From Phallus indusiatus (Eukaryota; Basidiomycota; Agaricomycetes; Phallales; Phallaceae): a DNA stretch of 64,000 nucleotides. The notes under the pieces are model-generated. The model ran no database searches. It was not told the DNA's origin and was given only the letters and a program-made list of their open reading frames with translations. The number at the start of each line of letters is the position of its first letter. Within the stretch, counting starts at the first letter, position 1. Location of the stretch: assembly GCA_027605045.1 (NCBI GenBank), contig JAQFWX010000165.1:1-64000 (forward strand), read 5' to 3'. Below, piece by piece: positions 24,330 to 35,966 of this stretch. The position numbers were made by a program, and so were the translations under genes.

Positions 24330-24850
24330 TTCCCAATTGCGCGTCGTCGCCATCTTCTCCTTTCTTCTTCGTCATCGCCTCCGCCTTCGTCATTGTCATC
24401 GTCGTCTTCCTTCGAGCTGCAAACGGCAGCATCGCTGCCGATTCTCTTCGTGAGGCCAAAATCGGTGAGGCTACAAATGCCAGTCTCATCGACAAGCACA
24501 TTCTCAGGCTTGACGTCACAGTGAACGAGAGCCATAGATTCGTGCATGTATCGCAAACCTTTAACGGCTTGACGGAACATACAGCCAGCATCGGTTTGTT
24601 CCAGCGCGGTGTTCCTTCTCTTTCCGAAATGTCAAAGAGGGAACCAGCGGGACAGTAGAGGGTAATGAGATATGTGGCTGTAGCGGAAAGAGGGAGAATG
24701 TTCTGGAGAGACAGGGAAGCCCAGAGTCATGCTCGGTGTGTGAAACGGGACTTTTGTTGTCTCCGTTGAGTGTCGAAGGCGGTATGACGGACGATTTTGA
24801 CAGGGACAATGTCTATCGCAGGGGTATGACCTCGGTCAAACGATAGGTTG
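24330..24850 (-). pseudogene. Protein kinase catalytic-domain fragment
   Basis: Reading right to left: a VAIK-like lysine motif (IVPVKIV, about 24810-24790); a hinge region ILPL...TYLITLYCPAGSLFDIS; a helix ending FRQAVKGLRYMHE; the catalytic loop HCDVKPEN (24523-24500); and the metal-binding TDFGLT (24466-24449). The order and spacing are those of a eukaryotic Ser/Thr kinase. Lesions: a TGA at 24729-24727 between lobes, a one-base shift near 24605 between DISEREG and LEQTDAG, and cysteine in place of the arginine of HRD. Activation and substrate-binding subdomains are missing or replaced by acidic repeats. The exact kinase subfamily is not resolved. Confidence 0.75.
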
Positions 24851-26199
24851 TGACGGTCTCAGCACGATCAACGAGGCAAAAGTCCATCAGATGACTAACC
24901 GGGGGAATCTAGTTGTGGAATATGAGAAGCGGGTGCTGAGGATGAGAGAAATGTTGATAAAAAGGAGGCTGCAGGTGATAAAACTGTTGATGAGTCGGCA
25001 GCAGAATGTAGAAGGTCGTCATTTAGCAATTCAGAGTGAATTCGTTCCTAGTGATGCTGGTGGTGGAGATGATGATGAGAAGGGTGGTTGGAAGTCATTA
25101 AGTCGCCTTATGAGTTGTCGTATTTGAGAGGGTCTTTGTTGTCACGACTGATGATAATGTTTCCTGTGTTTAAGCAGCCACGATAATACATATTCGTCGT
25201 CGGTTTCTTGATCTGATACATTTTGAGAGGGAGAGGAGGCGAAATCAAAATGGGCCGGCACTGCAAGTTCCATGAATTTAGGTATGAATGAGAGGTTACT
25301 ATTACAAGAATAAAAGACGTACGGAGGACTCTACAATGTTGGGTCTAGCTTACATAATCGGCGAACGTAACTGGAGCTTGGACGAAAACCAAATTGGAAT
25401 AGCAAACGGATTACCTGAGGGACAGTTTTTAGATGTATTCGGATATACGCGCCGCACCTGATAGCTTCCACATTGAATTATTAACTCGTCGTCGAATAGA
25501 GGAAGAGAGATAATGAGTGGTTGTGGCGGCTAATTGAAACACTTATACATACCTTGTAGTTCGCAGATACAGCACTCCACTCCATCGTTTGCTCTTGTCA
25601 CTACTGGGTTCTTCGCTTGGTGGCATTTCGTTGACGGCTAAACCTTCGTTGGTTGAAAATTAATGGGCAGGCCAGCGAACGTTTGTCATCTGGTCGTTTT
25701 TACAGGTTCACTCCTTCTTTGATGGAGCTGGATTCGGCATCGAGATCATAAAGAACCCTTAGAAACTGCACATACTTCATATACACATGTAAAACTAAAC
25801 TCACATAGCCCATAATATTGCATTTATCTTTGCACCTCTCGCCCGTCCTTTGTCTGATAGCTGCAAGTACACACACCTGACGCACACTTGATTAACACCC
25901 AGCCAGAAACCTAGGCCGCTCGGACTCGTCGAAACTATTGACAATGTTATCGGTGAGATCAGGGTGTCGGATACAGAAAATGTTGAGTCATCGTCTGGCA
26001 TTAGTCGAGGTGTGAGAAGGTGCGAGATGAAAATAGAGACCAAGGCTCTTGGCGTGGTCCGACGGTGGTTTCTTCTCGTAGCTGCAGCGCTCCTTTCGGA
26101 AGTGTTGGTAAAATGCTCCTGGTCATCTAAACCAACTGAAATGGGCCAGCTCTTTCTCGACTCCTACAACCAGCACTGACCCGGCATCTTCATCTATCG
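24851..26199. other. Region without a recognised gene
   Basis: Several short frames occur on both strands (for example 25801-26043 minus and 25964-26179 plus, overlapping each other). None shows a domain or consistent exon chain. Confidence 0.3.
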
Positions 26200-27650
26200 T
26201 TAACGATTAGTTAAGAAGAGGAGGAAAGAGATAGGAGACGTACGACGTACATGGTCCTCTGAATATGCCCAGTTGTTCCCTTTGTTAATCCACATCGGAC
26301 TCAAGCCGTTGCCTTCAACATACACCACATACTCTGTATCGACCGTGTTCTCTGACCTTAAGGAATATGCGTTAGATGGATTGTAACAAGCAAGCCAGCG
26401 AGAGGCGATGTCGCGTGTTTGATGACTGGATGGAGGAACCACATGAACTAAGCGAATACAGGATGAGAAGTGCAGAGAGATTCTTCTTCACTTCCATAAA
26501 GTTGCAAATGTTGATTGCTTTCGTCTCCTGTAAAGAATTCAAAACTGACCCTCAACCGTGGGCTTTCTTCCCGCCATTATTCCAAACAATACTGTCCCAT
26601 CGGAACTCGTGGTTCAATCCGCCATCCCACAATACATCCAGGGATCCGCGATCTTCGTAAACCTATAGTTACGTGGGGTCATCTCCTGACAAGAAGAATC
26701 ATAAAATTTGAAAGGTATACCTTGGAGACTTCAAATGCTCCTGGCGAATTGCGAATCTTGATATGTTTCATCTCCTTCAGAGCCATTACACCGCCATTTA
26801 GTTTGTCGACCTTATTAGCTTTGCGCCTAGCGATCATGGTCTGGATGAACATGTCAACATGATGCCATGTAAGTGAAAAGTAAAAATACTGACGGGATGA
26901 CGTCGGCAGCAATCTCAGGTTCAAGCAGAACCACCTCTTTATCCGTCTATTCTAAAACTCGATATCTGAAAGGCCGGATATAGCACAATTGACATGGAAT
27001 GCTTTGTTGCATTCTCCTTTCGTACATTGAATAAGTGCACCACGCGTTTTGTGCTTTAAACGTATACAAGCGGCACATTTCTAATAGATCACCAAACATT
27101 AGCTAACTAAAAAAGACTGCAAAGGAGCAACTAACCAGCATCCATATATCTTTAACAACGCTGGCTCTTTGGTGTCAGTCAATGTTAGAGAAAAAACGGC
27201 ACTTGTGCCTGTTGATCGAGGCTTGATTTTGCTTTTAAGAGGAAGCTTCGGCGATGGACTTTGGGCTCGGAGGTGCCATCTTGGGTCGCTTGGATTTTGA
27301 ATCGTCAGTGAGAGAATTTCAAATTTGTGCTTGTGCCGATTCGGGTTGGGAAGGATCAGGTGTAGGACTTTGGGATGCATGGGTGGTGCAGGTAGTGATA
27401 AAGTAGGATCTGCATCGACTTGTTCGTCGTCACAGTCGTGATCATTTCATGTCTTGGACATTCTGACATCATCGCGCTCCTTCCGCGAGTCATAAGACCT
27501 AGTGGTATCTGGAGTTTGCTGGGGACAAGCTTTTGAATCATTGTCGCTCCCTTTTTTTCCCAAGTGTCTCGTCTAGCTCCGCGAAAGAGGAGCGGAGGAT
27601 GCCCCTTACTTGGATAACGGAAACCTGGCAAGTTTAGAGACATCCACGGC
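26200..27650 (-). CDS. Possible multi-exon hypothetical gene, probably degenerate
   Basis: Minus-strand pieces with coding-like composition line up in one direction: an ATG near 27643 followed by GTAAG; a P/K-rich stretch at 27380-27145 ending in a PALLKIYGCW segment; DKEVVLLEPEIAADVIP near 26950-26895; a basic stretch MIARRKANKVDKLNGG with KEMKHIKIRNS at 26840-26725; and, after a likely intron, VYEDRGSLDVLWDGGL with FRWDSIVWNNGG down to about 26550. A TGA follows the last piece. I do not recognise the family. The exon joins are only plausible and the gene may be dead. Confidence 0.35.
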
Positions 27651-27957
27651 TGTTGTTAAGTGTGTTTTCAATGACTCTATTCAAGGTTGAGACATGGACA
27701 AATAGACATATGTATTATTTACCGCTCCACTTTCTTTAGTTACATTTTTCTGTCTGTATACTAGACCGATATATCACAGGTTGATCCAATCTTGCTGCTT
27801 GATCCAGTCTTGCTGCGACCTGGCTTCTTCGCAAAGATGCCCTCGAACATCAGCAAAACGGCGCAAAACTTAGAAGGGGGTTATAACGGGATTATAAGCC
27901 CGTTGCAAGCATCGGAAGCGGAAGGGCAATAAGACCGGGCCGCCAGTTATAATGTTA
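27651..27957. other. Intergenic region, no gene
   Basis: Contains a repeated TCTTGCTG..TTGATCCAG pair near 27780-27815 and an imperfect inverted GGGTTATAACGGGATTATAAGCCCG stem near 27885-27910. No coding sequence is seen. Confidence 0.35.
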
Positions 27958-28185
27958 AATAATCGACCTCCCTTTCTGCTAAGTGAGATATTTCGGGCAG
28001 GTTTAGTAATTCTTGTCGAGCTTGCGTGAACCGTGGGGACTATCAGACCTTGTATAGCTATCTAATCGACCTTCCTTTCTGATAAGTTTTCGTAATTCTG
28101 GTAGAGCTTGGATGACTGCGAGACCTCATATAGCCATGTAATCGACCTGCGTTTCTGGCAAGAGTTGTGTAAGGATTTGCTGATG
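27958..28185. repeat. Imperfect tandem repeat, about 80-100 bp units
   Basis: Three successive units start TAATCGACCT.C.TTTCTG.(T/C)AAG near 27959, 28062 and 28140. The first two continue with a GTAATTCT-GTAGAGCTTG segment and an AGACCT..TATAGC segment. Spacing is about 103 and 78 bp, the second unit having lost an internal part. No coding role is evident. Confidence 0.7.
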
Positions 28186-28506
28186 TTTCGAGCTTCTGAT
28201 CGCCTTATACACACTGCAAGAATAATAATAAAACCAATATTCATTTCAGTAACTAATTGCTTATTCAATTACATAATAATCGCAACACGACGTGTGACTG
28301 CGACGACGCTGCTTGCGCTCGTGGCAGGTCAATTCAAACTGAGACTTTGCAATACAGCTCTATCCTTCGTCTTCTGTGCTCTCAGTTTGGCTAAGGTGTT
28401 GACTCTCTTGCACTGGCTGCGACATTTGGAACGTCTCGCATGAGGAAAAATCTGCCTGGATGGTACGTCAATTCAATATACTACTCTTCGAGACGAAAAT
28501 TAAAAT

Positions 28507-29800
28507 TTACTTGGTCCACCACTCCAGGAGCTCATCAACGTCTTCTTTAAAAAGTGGGTCTTCTAGATATTCTACAATCTTGTTGTAAAACTCGGCGAGG
28601 TCGAATGTGGCATTGCGATTGTTGATCTCTGTTGAGGATAATGCGAAGCGCGTCTGCCAAAGTAGAGTGATCAACAGGCCTGAATTGCCCCAAGGACCCT
28701 TACCTGGGCAGCGACGTAGGCTAGCGAGCGTGCCGTTACGTTCTGTAAGTGAGTAATACTCGCGTTACTTCTTCGAGTTTGCTGACGAGTAAATTCCGGG
28801 TCTTTCCAAGTTCTAGGGCCAGTAAAGATGTACTTATACACCTGTTCCTTGTGAGTGCAAATCTTTGCGATTTTTGAATAGTAATGAAACTTACATATAT
28901 CAACAGCTCACCTTGCAACAAGCCTATGGATTCGTCCTCTGGCTCGTACAATCCATCTCCATATAAGAACGCGGGCCAATCGTCAACAGTGGCAAGGCCT
29001 GGGTCATCGCGGAGATTTTCTTGGACTCTGTAAGAAACTGGTAAGTGTGGCATGGAGGCTTTTGAATTGCTTACTCTTTGTCGTCCCAGTCCATGCTTAT
29101 GGGACACAGTAGACGGCCTGTCACCTTGTGGTGAAATCCACGGGCGCGTTTCTCCCCACGAGGTAAGTCTTGCGTCTCTTCCGGGTATTGGTATTTGACC
29201 ATGTCAATTATAACCTCCTTAAGCCCATTGGTATCAGTGTGGCGCACACCATCCTGACCATATTTCATCTGGAAAGGTAAATATGGATGCGAAAAATACC
29301 AGGAAATGTCAGTATGGCTTACTTCTTGTGTGATTAGTTTAAGCTTGGCTTCGTCAGCCGTTTGTACAAGTGCCCCGATATCTGGGTACTGTTTCACCAA
29401 GAGCTCATATCCCCGGAGGAGAGATTGATTCCTAAAAGAAAGTGAGGGTGAGTCACAAACTCAAAACATGCCGTACTCAATCTTATATTCTTCTGACGTG
29501 CCAGGAATTCGTGCCAGAGAGGCTACATGAAATAAATGGTCTGGAAAGGTGAATGCGTCAACAAGACGCGCATATCCGCGTCCCCAGTCGCGCCACACGG
29601 TCTCACCACTCTCGCGTTTACTTGGGAGTGTCAGGAACTCATTTGGAGTAGAATTTGGCACTTACCTCTTTTTACGACTAGTGCTCTCGTATTCAGCGTC
29701 TGGTATATAGGATGCACCACGTTTGTGCTGTGTGTCTATTTCAGACGTGTGGGTAAGACGATGGCCTACTGCATCAGAAGAGGCAGGTGAGGGGATGTGG
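28507..29800 (-). CDS. DUF6698 family protein (basidiomycete accessory family)
   Basis: Reading right to left, exons are about 29800-29666, 29620-29477, 29431-29323, 29268-29075, 29027-28905, then one covering KYIFTGPRTW to YVAAQ, and the last ending at TAA 28509-28507. Introns are 45-54 bp and keep a single frame. Diagnostic blocks: RARGFHHKVTGRLLCP with MDWDD, then DDWPAFLYGDGLYEPED, a LLQGELLIY..YKYIFTGP segment, and a C-terminal TRFALSSTEI..EFYNKIVEYLEDP. These match the DUF6698 family abundant in Agaricomycetes; its function is unknown. Unlike its neighbours it has no visible lesion. The start is uncertain: no ATG is obvious in frame, so a short upstream exon may exist beyond 29800. It lies next to the Plavaka transposase, on the opposite strand. 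Confidence 0.8.
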
Positions 29801-30170
29801 GGAGAGAAAACATTTGAAAATGAGGAGACAGGGGAGGAGAAGTTAGCTGTACAGTGTATGGGAGGGGGTAAGGGGAGTGAAGGCCATGGAATGGCTATGA
29901 GGGAGAAGGTTGGGGGAAGAGTTGGAAAGACGGGTTAAGTGGGTAAAGGTGAGATTATATATTGCGTCGACCTTGATCCCACGTGACTTAGTCAATATCA
30001 GGTTCAAACGTTCATAATATATTAGCACCTCATATGAGCATTGGGATAATAATAGTTATGCCGTGTTCGATCGTCCCCATCCTTTAGCAAAGCGGAAACT
30101 GCCGAGACAACCTTTTGACCGCTCCAAACCTCCAAGTCCCCCTCATCCATTCCTCCCCCATTGATGTTAT
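29801..30170. other. Divergent intergenic region between the DUF6698 gene and the transposase
   Basis: About 370 bp separates two divergently oriented genes and may hold both promoters. No specific element is recognised. Confidence 0.35.
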
Positions 30171-33100
30171 TTGAATTTGCAACCTGAACTTGAAACATTT
30201 ATCAGGATCTGTCAATGGATTTGCCGCCCTGTGGCACCTTTACACCCGTGTCGCATCGTTCACAAACCTCACACCAGAAGAAATGCAAAGCTTACCAGGA
30301 TAGCTTGTATAGTGCAATACGGGGGTATCAACAAGCGGTTCAAGGCACTTCAGAGGATCTCCGGGACTACAAAAAGGCGACTGGATGAGCCAGGTACCCA
30401 TCCTCCTTCAGATCCCACAGAAAGTACTACAGAAACGGCTCATGCTGACACCGAGGTAAGCCAAACAAAAGGAAATATCTTGACCATCTAAAGGATGTAT
30501 TTAGCACCCCATGCTGCCCGATGTGTGTAAAGTCGGTAGAACGTTTAATATAAACTATCGACTTTGCTGAAAGACTTGCGAACAGTGTGAAGAGTTTAAA
30601 ACTTAGTGAGCAGATATGAGAGTTATAAATCTTCGTTGATTCGAAGTCTGAGGGATTTGTGGCATACAAATTGAAGGTTTATATAGAGTTTTTAGATAGA
30701 TAAAAAGGAAATAGTTTGAGTCATATTTTGGAGTCATGAAGTGAGTCAGAATAAAAGAAATATGGTTCCGGAAAGTGAGTATGACTCGTTGAGTGAGTCA
30801 AAGCGGCGGTCTCGGTAAGTCGACCCTTACAATGTGGATGTTGACCCTCCAACTCAAGAGACTCAAGAAGAGACTTCAAAACGCCCTCAACGCCATCGCC
30901 GTCTGCCTTTGAGATTTAGAGATAACCCCCCAGAGCCTGATATCCCACCACCTGGACCCCCGAATCTCCCTCGTGTCATTCTCCATGTCTCACCATCTTG
31001 GGAAACACCCCCAAACAAGTTTGGGTTATTTCGACGCTATGTGTCTCAACCCACTTATATACCGGGAGATCATGACGGGCCAATTGAGACTGAAACTGAG
31101 GATAACCCCGAACCCGAAGTTTCAGAGTACCATCCTTTCAAGAATTTTACACAATATCAATTCGCCAACTGGTATGTTGGTGCTGAGTCGGGGAAAGTGT
31201 CGGGGCCATTGCTCGAATCACTCTTCAAAATACTTCGTGACCCACGTTATGACGGTGAAGACCTGGATCATTTCTCTCATCGGAAAATTTTGGAAACATT
31301 CAACGGAATTGACAAAGCCAAGATCCTTCCTCCGTGGTTGTTTGTAGCAGATCAATGGCATTCTGACAAGAAAATCCCAATATCCATACCCGGGCCGAAG
31401 GCAAGCATCACCATACATCACCCACTGGAAAAACTGTGGAGATTGAAGGATTGCATTATCGTTCAATTGTGGAAATCGTTCGTCACATTTATTCCACCGC
31501 CAAAGATATTAATTACACTCCATATGAACTATTCCGTCAAAATGGGTCAACAACGGAAAGGGTTTATGGAGAGCTTTTCAGTTCACCAGCTTGGATTGAT
31601 GAACACCGGCGACTTCCATACATTCCTGGTTGTCAACTCGAAAGGGTCGTTGCACCACTTATGTTCTGGTCGGATGCCACCCATTTGACAAATTTCGGAA
31701 CAGCGAAACTGTGGCCAATTTATATGTCACTGGGTTCTCAATCAAAATATACCGAATTAAGCCTACATTCCGTCACATGCATCACGTTGCATATATTCCT
31801 TCAGTAAGGCATGGTTTCTTTATATCTTAGGGTTATCCATGTTTGACGTTCACACATAGCTGGAAGACTCAGTTGAGGATCAAATTCAGCAAATCCTCGG
31901 TGAAAAAACTGTTCAGGCCTATGTGTTAACTCATTGTCGACGTGAGTTGATGCATGGGGTGTGGGTAATTTTGCTGGATGAAAGTTTTGAAGATGCATAC
32001 AAAAATGGGATTGTAGTACTTTGTCCAGATGGAATTTACCGAAGAGTTTTCCTGAGAATTTTCACATATTCTGCTGATTACCCTGAAAAGTGCGTTCTTC
32101 ACATCATCCTATTCACTATCCTCCATGTACTGAATAACTGCCAGGGTTCTCTTGGCCACAATTCGTGACAAAGGAAATTGTCCATGTCCGCGATGTCTGA
32201 TTGCAAAAGATCGCATTCACTTCATGGGATCTGTTCGTGATTCCAGGAAGCGGGATACCATGATCCGGAAGGACAATTCTGAACGAAAATACAGTGTCAC
32301 TAAAGCACGGAAGTTAATATATGAAGATGGTGCCGGGTTGCGCAGCGCAGCAGTTGAACGTCTCCTCAAACCACGTTCTTTAGTGCCTACACTGGTGAGT
32401 ACATATATATGTTAACTAGCTCTTCTGATTCACATGTTCCTTGAGAATGCTTTCTCTCAAAAATTATCCTCCCTAGGATTTGATTTTCATCGCATGCTGG
32501 TGGTAGACTTTCTACATGAAATTGAGTTAGGCGTGTGGAAGATGGTATTAACTCATTTTATTCGGATTTTGAATATGGAAGGAGAAAAGCAGGTGCATGA
32601 GCTAAACTCGAGGTGTGTTTTTATTTATGATATCTTGCCCGGACTTATCAATGGTCATAGATATCGATTAATACCTACTTTTGGTCGAGATACGATCCGT
32701 CGTTTTAGTGACAATGTTGCTGACATGAAGAAATTAGCTGCTCGCGACTTCGAGGACATTCTTCAGGTGCGTGTCAATTCTTTATAGCAATCTGGATCTA
32801 ATTCGCCTAGTGTGCTATTCCGGCATTTGAAGGTTTGTTTCCTGAACCATTGGATACACTCATCCAAAAACTTTTATTTTCATTTTCACTGTGGCATGGC
32901 ATTTGCAAGCTTCGTTTGCATACCCAGGAGACTATTACATTTTTACGTCTTCTTACTTATGAGGTTGGTCAAATTTTGCGCCAATTGGAAATGACCACTC
33001 GTGAAATGTCAATACGGGAATTGCCACGTGAAGTCGAGGCACGCATTGACAAACAATCCAAAAGCGGGAAAAAGGTCATTTCAAGCCAGGCTCGTTTCAA

Positions 33101-34567
33101 GAAATTGAACCTTTCTACCTATAAATTTCATGCTATGGGAGACTACGCTAGCACAATTGAATTAATGGGAACCATTGAGTCGTATTCCACCCAAGCAGTA
33201 TGTGTATGCATTATATGATTTGAGGCAATTTTATGGATTAATTTTAGGGGGAATTACAACACCGCACAGTCAAGCGACGATATCATCGGGCCTCCAAGGC
33301 CCAAACAGCCAGGAGTCTAGCCCAAATTGACATGCAAGAGCATCATAATGCTGCAATTCAGCAGCACATTAATCCTGACCATATCCCCAAGGACATGGAT
33401 GAGCACATTCCTTATCTCCCGCCGAGTCAACATTATTATATCTCAACGAGTCGGAAATCTGCCATCTCCATCTCACGTTTTCTACAGCAAAACAAGGATG
33501 ATGCGGCCATTACTGTAACAATCTAACATTTTCCATTGACTTTTCTGAATATTTTTCCCTAGGACTTCGTGAAACGATTGAAAAATCATATTTTAGGACG
33601 ACTCATGGACTTAGAGTACAATGGCGATGAAACCGAGTTTACGGCTGAAGACCGAAGTCGAGTCTTTATCAAGAAAGAGCGTATATATAAACACAAAACC
33701 TGTCGAGTGAACTTTACGACTTACGACATTCGGCGTAGCCAAGATGTGATCAACCCGAAGAATGGACATTCAGATATCATGGTGTTCTCACACGAAGACC
33801 AGTCTCTTCCCAACTCACACCCTTTTGGTATGCTCGCGTCATTGGCATTTATCATGTCGAGGCTTCACAGAGGTTGGAAAATGGAGAGTATACGCCATAT
33901 GTTGCCATTCCTTTTTATGGGTGCGCTGGTTTGGCAAAGACTATGGGCTTGGAGCAGGACGCAAAAAAAGATCTCTCGACCGGGTTGCATTTGTCACTGA
34001 AGACGATGACACTGAACCTTTTGGGTTCCTGGATCCATCTTTCATTTTGCGGGCTGCTCACATTATACCAGCATTTGCATATGGACGTACTGAAGATACC
34101 CCTCTCAGTAGTTCACCATTATCTCACCCGTGTGTAATGGAATCCAGGGATTGGCGATATTACTATGTTAACCGGTGGGTTTCACACTGCTCAATTCTCA
34201 CACATGATTTTAACCCAAGTGTATTAGCTTTGCAGACCGTGACACCTTAATGCGCTATGTAGGAGGAGCTATCGGTCACTCCAACTTGAACGTACCAACC
34301 AGACCAAGCGAAAACACCGAAGACTTTAATCACTGGGAGGATCCTGAGCATGCCCATGAAGACCGGGATGACAGCAGCATTGACATTGATGACTATGATA
34401 TAGATGAAACAATAGACTTGGAAGAGGATTGTGAAGAGAATAACGCACTTGCAAATTCAGAAGCGGAAACTGAGGAGTGGGACAGTAGCTCAAGCTCAAG
34501 CTCAAGCTCAGGAGACGAATCTGCTGATGATGGTGAATTAGTTAATGACGGCTATGTTTCAGCTTGA
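30171..34567 (+). pseudogene. Plavaka-type DNA transposase, decayed
   Basis: Plavaka elements are CACTA-like DNA transposons of basidiomycetes. A Cys/His-containing N-terminus near 30210-30290 is followed by an acidic stretch. After a gap of about 375 bp with TGAGTCA motifs comes the body from 30834. Conserved blocks in order: an FKNFTQYQFANWY block (31135-31175), MFWSDATHLTNFGTAKLWP (about 31660-31715), CRRELMHGVW (31936-31965), CPCPRCL (32179-32199), MLVVDFLHEIELGVWK (about 32494-32541), LAARDFEDILQ (about 32735-32767), STYKFHAMGDY (about 33115-33147), and an acidic poly-serine tail to the stop at 34567. About eight short introns are kept. One-base shifts fall near 30228, 30373, 31431, 31750, 33826 and 33966, most in homopolymer runs. 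Terminal inverted repeats were not located. Confidence 0.9.
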
Positions 34568-35139
34568 AGTATAATATAAACACCTGTTTTGAGCTCGTCC
34601 AAGGCCGATTGAACCGCCCCACAATGCTTGATTCAGTTGTCGGCTCTCGTCCAGAGTGTCCATAGCAGATGTCAACCTTCAAAAAAAGAATTAGCCAGAG
34701 CGCGTGCGGCTGAGAGCTGAGAGGGAGGATTGTGGAGCACATATCAGTCTCATGACACGTGACGCGCGTGACGCGAGTTGTAAGGAGTTGTAAGAGCTGT
34801 TAGGCTCTCTCAGGGCACACAAGGGCATGCCCGGCCTATAATCCGTGTATAACTGACTTGCAACCCTAAACCCAAACCAAGGAGACGTTGCAACAGGTTG
34901 CAAGCCCGTTATAAGGCTTCTTAGTCTAACGCGGAGGCCTCGGCGCTTGAAGCGCCTATCTTCTTTCAGTTTCGGTTGATTTGTGAAGCTGATTTCTGCT
35001 TCACTGAATTCCACTGCTCACGATTTTTAATCAAAGCTACAAGTTACGATGAGTACTCCATTTATATTTCAAACAATAAAAACTGACCCAGAAGAGGAGT
35101 TAGGAAATTTTTTTATTTTTGCCTACATATGTTCGAGTT
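34568..35139. other. Intergenic DNA with a two-unit interstitial telomere-like motif
   Basis: No gene is seen. At 34862-34875 the sequence AACCCTAAACCCAAACC carries nearly two telomere heptamers. Near 34895-34930 is a TTGCAAGCCCGTTATAAGG segment similar to one at about 27895-27907. A 3' UTR for the transposase probably occupies the start. Confidence 0.4.
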
Positions 35140-35433
35140 TGATTACATAATTGGGCGCTTATACATCCTCCAGGAGGCGCCCATAGCACAAGAAAATAAC
35201 CGGAGAGTATACAAAATACAAAAAATTACTGGACCCTAAGCAGAGAGTGATTAAAAATAGAAAACAAGCACTAACCGGAGAGTCCAATTAAGTGGGGAGT
35301 TACTTAGAATGGAAATAAACCCTAGCCGGAGAGTCTAATTAAGCGGAGAGTAACCAAAGGTAAAAAAAAATAGGAGAGAGTTTTTTGACTTGTTCTTATA
35401 ATTATCAAGTAATTATAGATCCTCTCTTGTACC
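35140..35433. repeat. CGGAGAG motif cluster 3, left part
   Basis: Contains the composite GGGCGCTTATACATCCTCC-AGGAGGCGCCC at about 35153-35182, then several AACCGGAGAGT, TTAAGCGGAGAGT and TAGCCGGAGAGT motifs up to about 35352. This is the same vocabulary as clusters 1 and 2. Confidence 0.78.
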
Positions 35434-35966
35434 CTATATTATTATTCTCAGAATACACCCCTCGGTAATTAGCCGGAGAGCTTGAAATTTTTTATTTTTC
35501 CCTATATTTCGACTTTGATTATGTAATTGGGCGCTTATACATCCCCTGGGAGGCGCCCAGAATACAAAAAATAACCGGAGAGTATACTTAATACAAAAAA
35601 ATACTAGATCCTAAGCGGAGAGATACTAAAAAGGAAATAAACCTTAGCCGGAGAGTGTAATTAAGCGGAGAGTTGCTAAAAATGGAAATAATCACTAAGC
35701 GGAGAGTTTAGTTAAGCGGAGAGTTTAGTTAAGCGGAGAGTTACTAAAAATGGAAAATAAACACTAGCCGGAGAGCTACAACTCATCAAAATAATTACCC
35801 GGAGAGTTCATCATCCATCATACATCAAATTGATGAATCATCAAAAAAATATATTCAAAATCTCGCTAATCACAAAAAGTACCCTACTAGCCGGAGAGTT
35901 TTTACTAAAAATGGAAACCTCACCGGCTACCTTACCGAGGGGTGTATTCTGAGAATAATAATAGTA
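35434..35966. mobile_element. Candidate foldback (MITE-like) element with ~47-bp terminal inverted repeats around CGGAGAG repeats
   Basis: The segment 35434-35480 is repeated in inverse orientation at 35919-35966. The core is 31 bp perfect (35438-35468 against 35932-35962) and contains TTCTCAGAATACACCCCTCG; the match extends with a few differences into TAGCCGGAGAG. Between the arms (about 440 bp) lie another GGGCGC..GCGCCC composite (35529-35560) and about a dozen CGGAGAG motifs. No transposase is encoded and no clear target duplication is visible, so mobility is inferred only. Confidence 0.65.

Noticed and set aside
24135..24658. Cys-, Val- or Leu-run proteins on the plus strand
   Set aside because: They translate the (TTG)n microsatellite and overlap the kinase fragment on the other strand.
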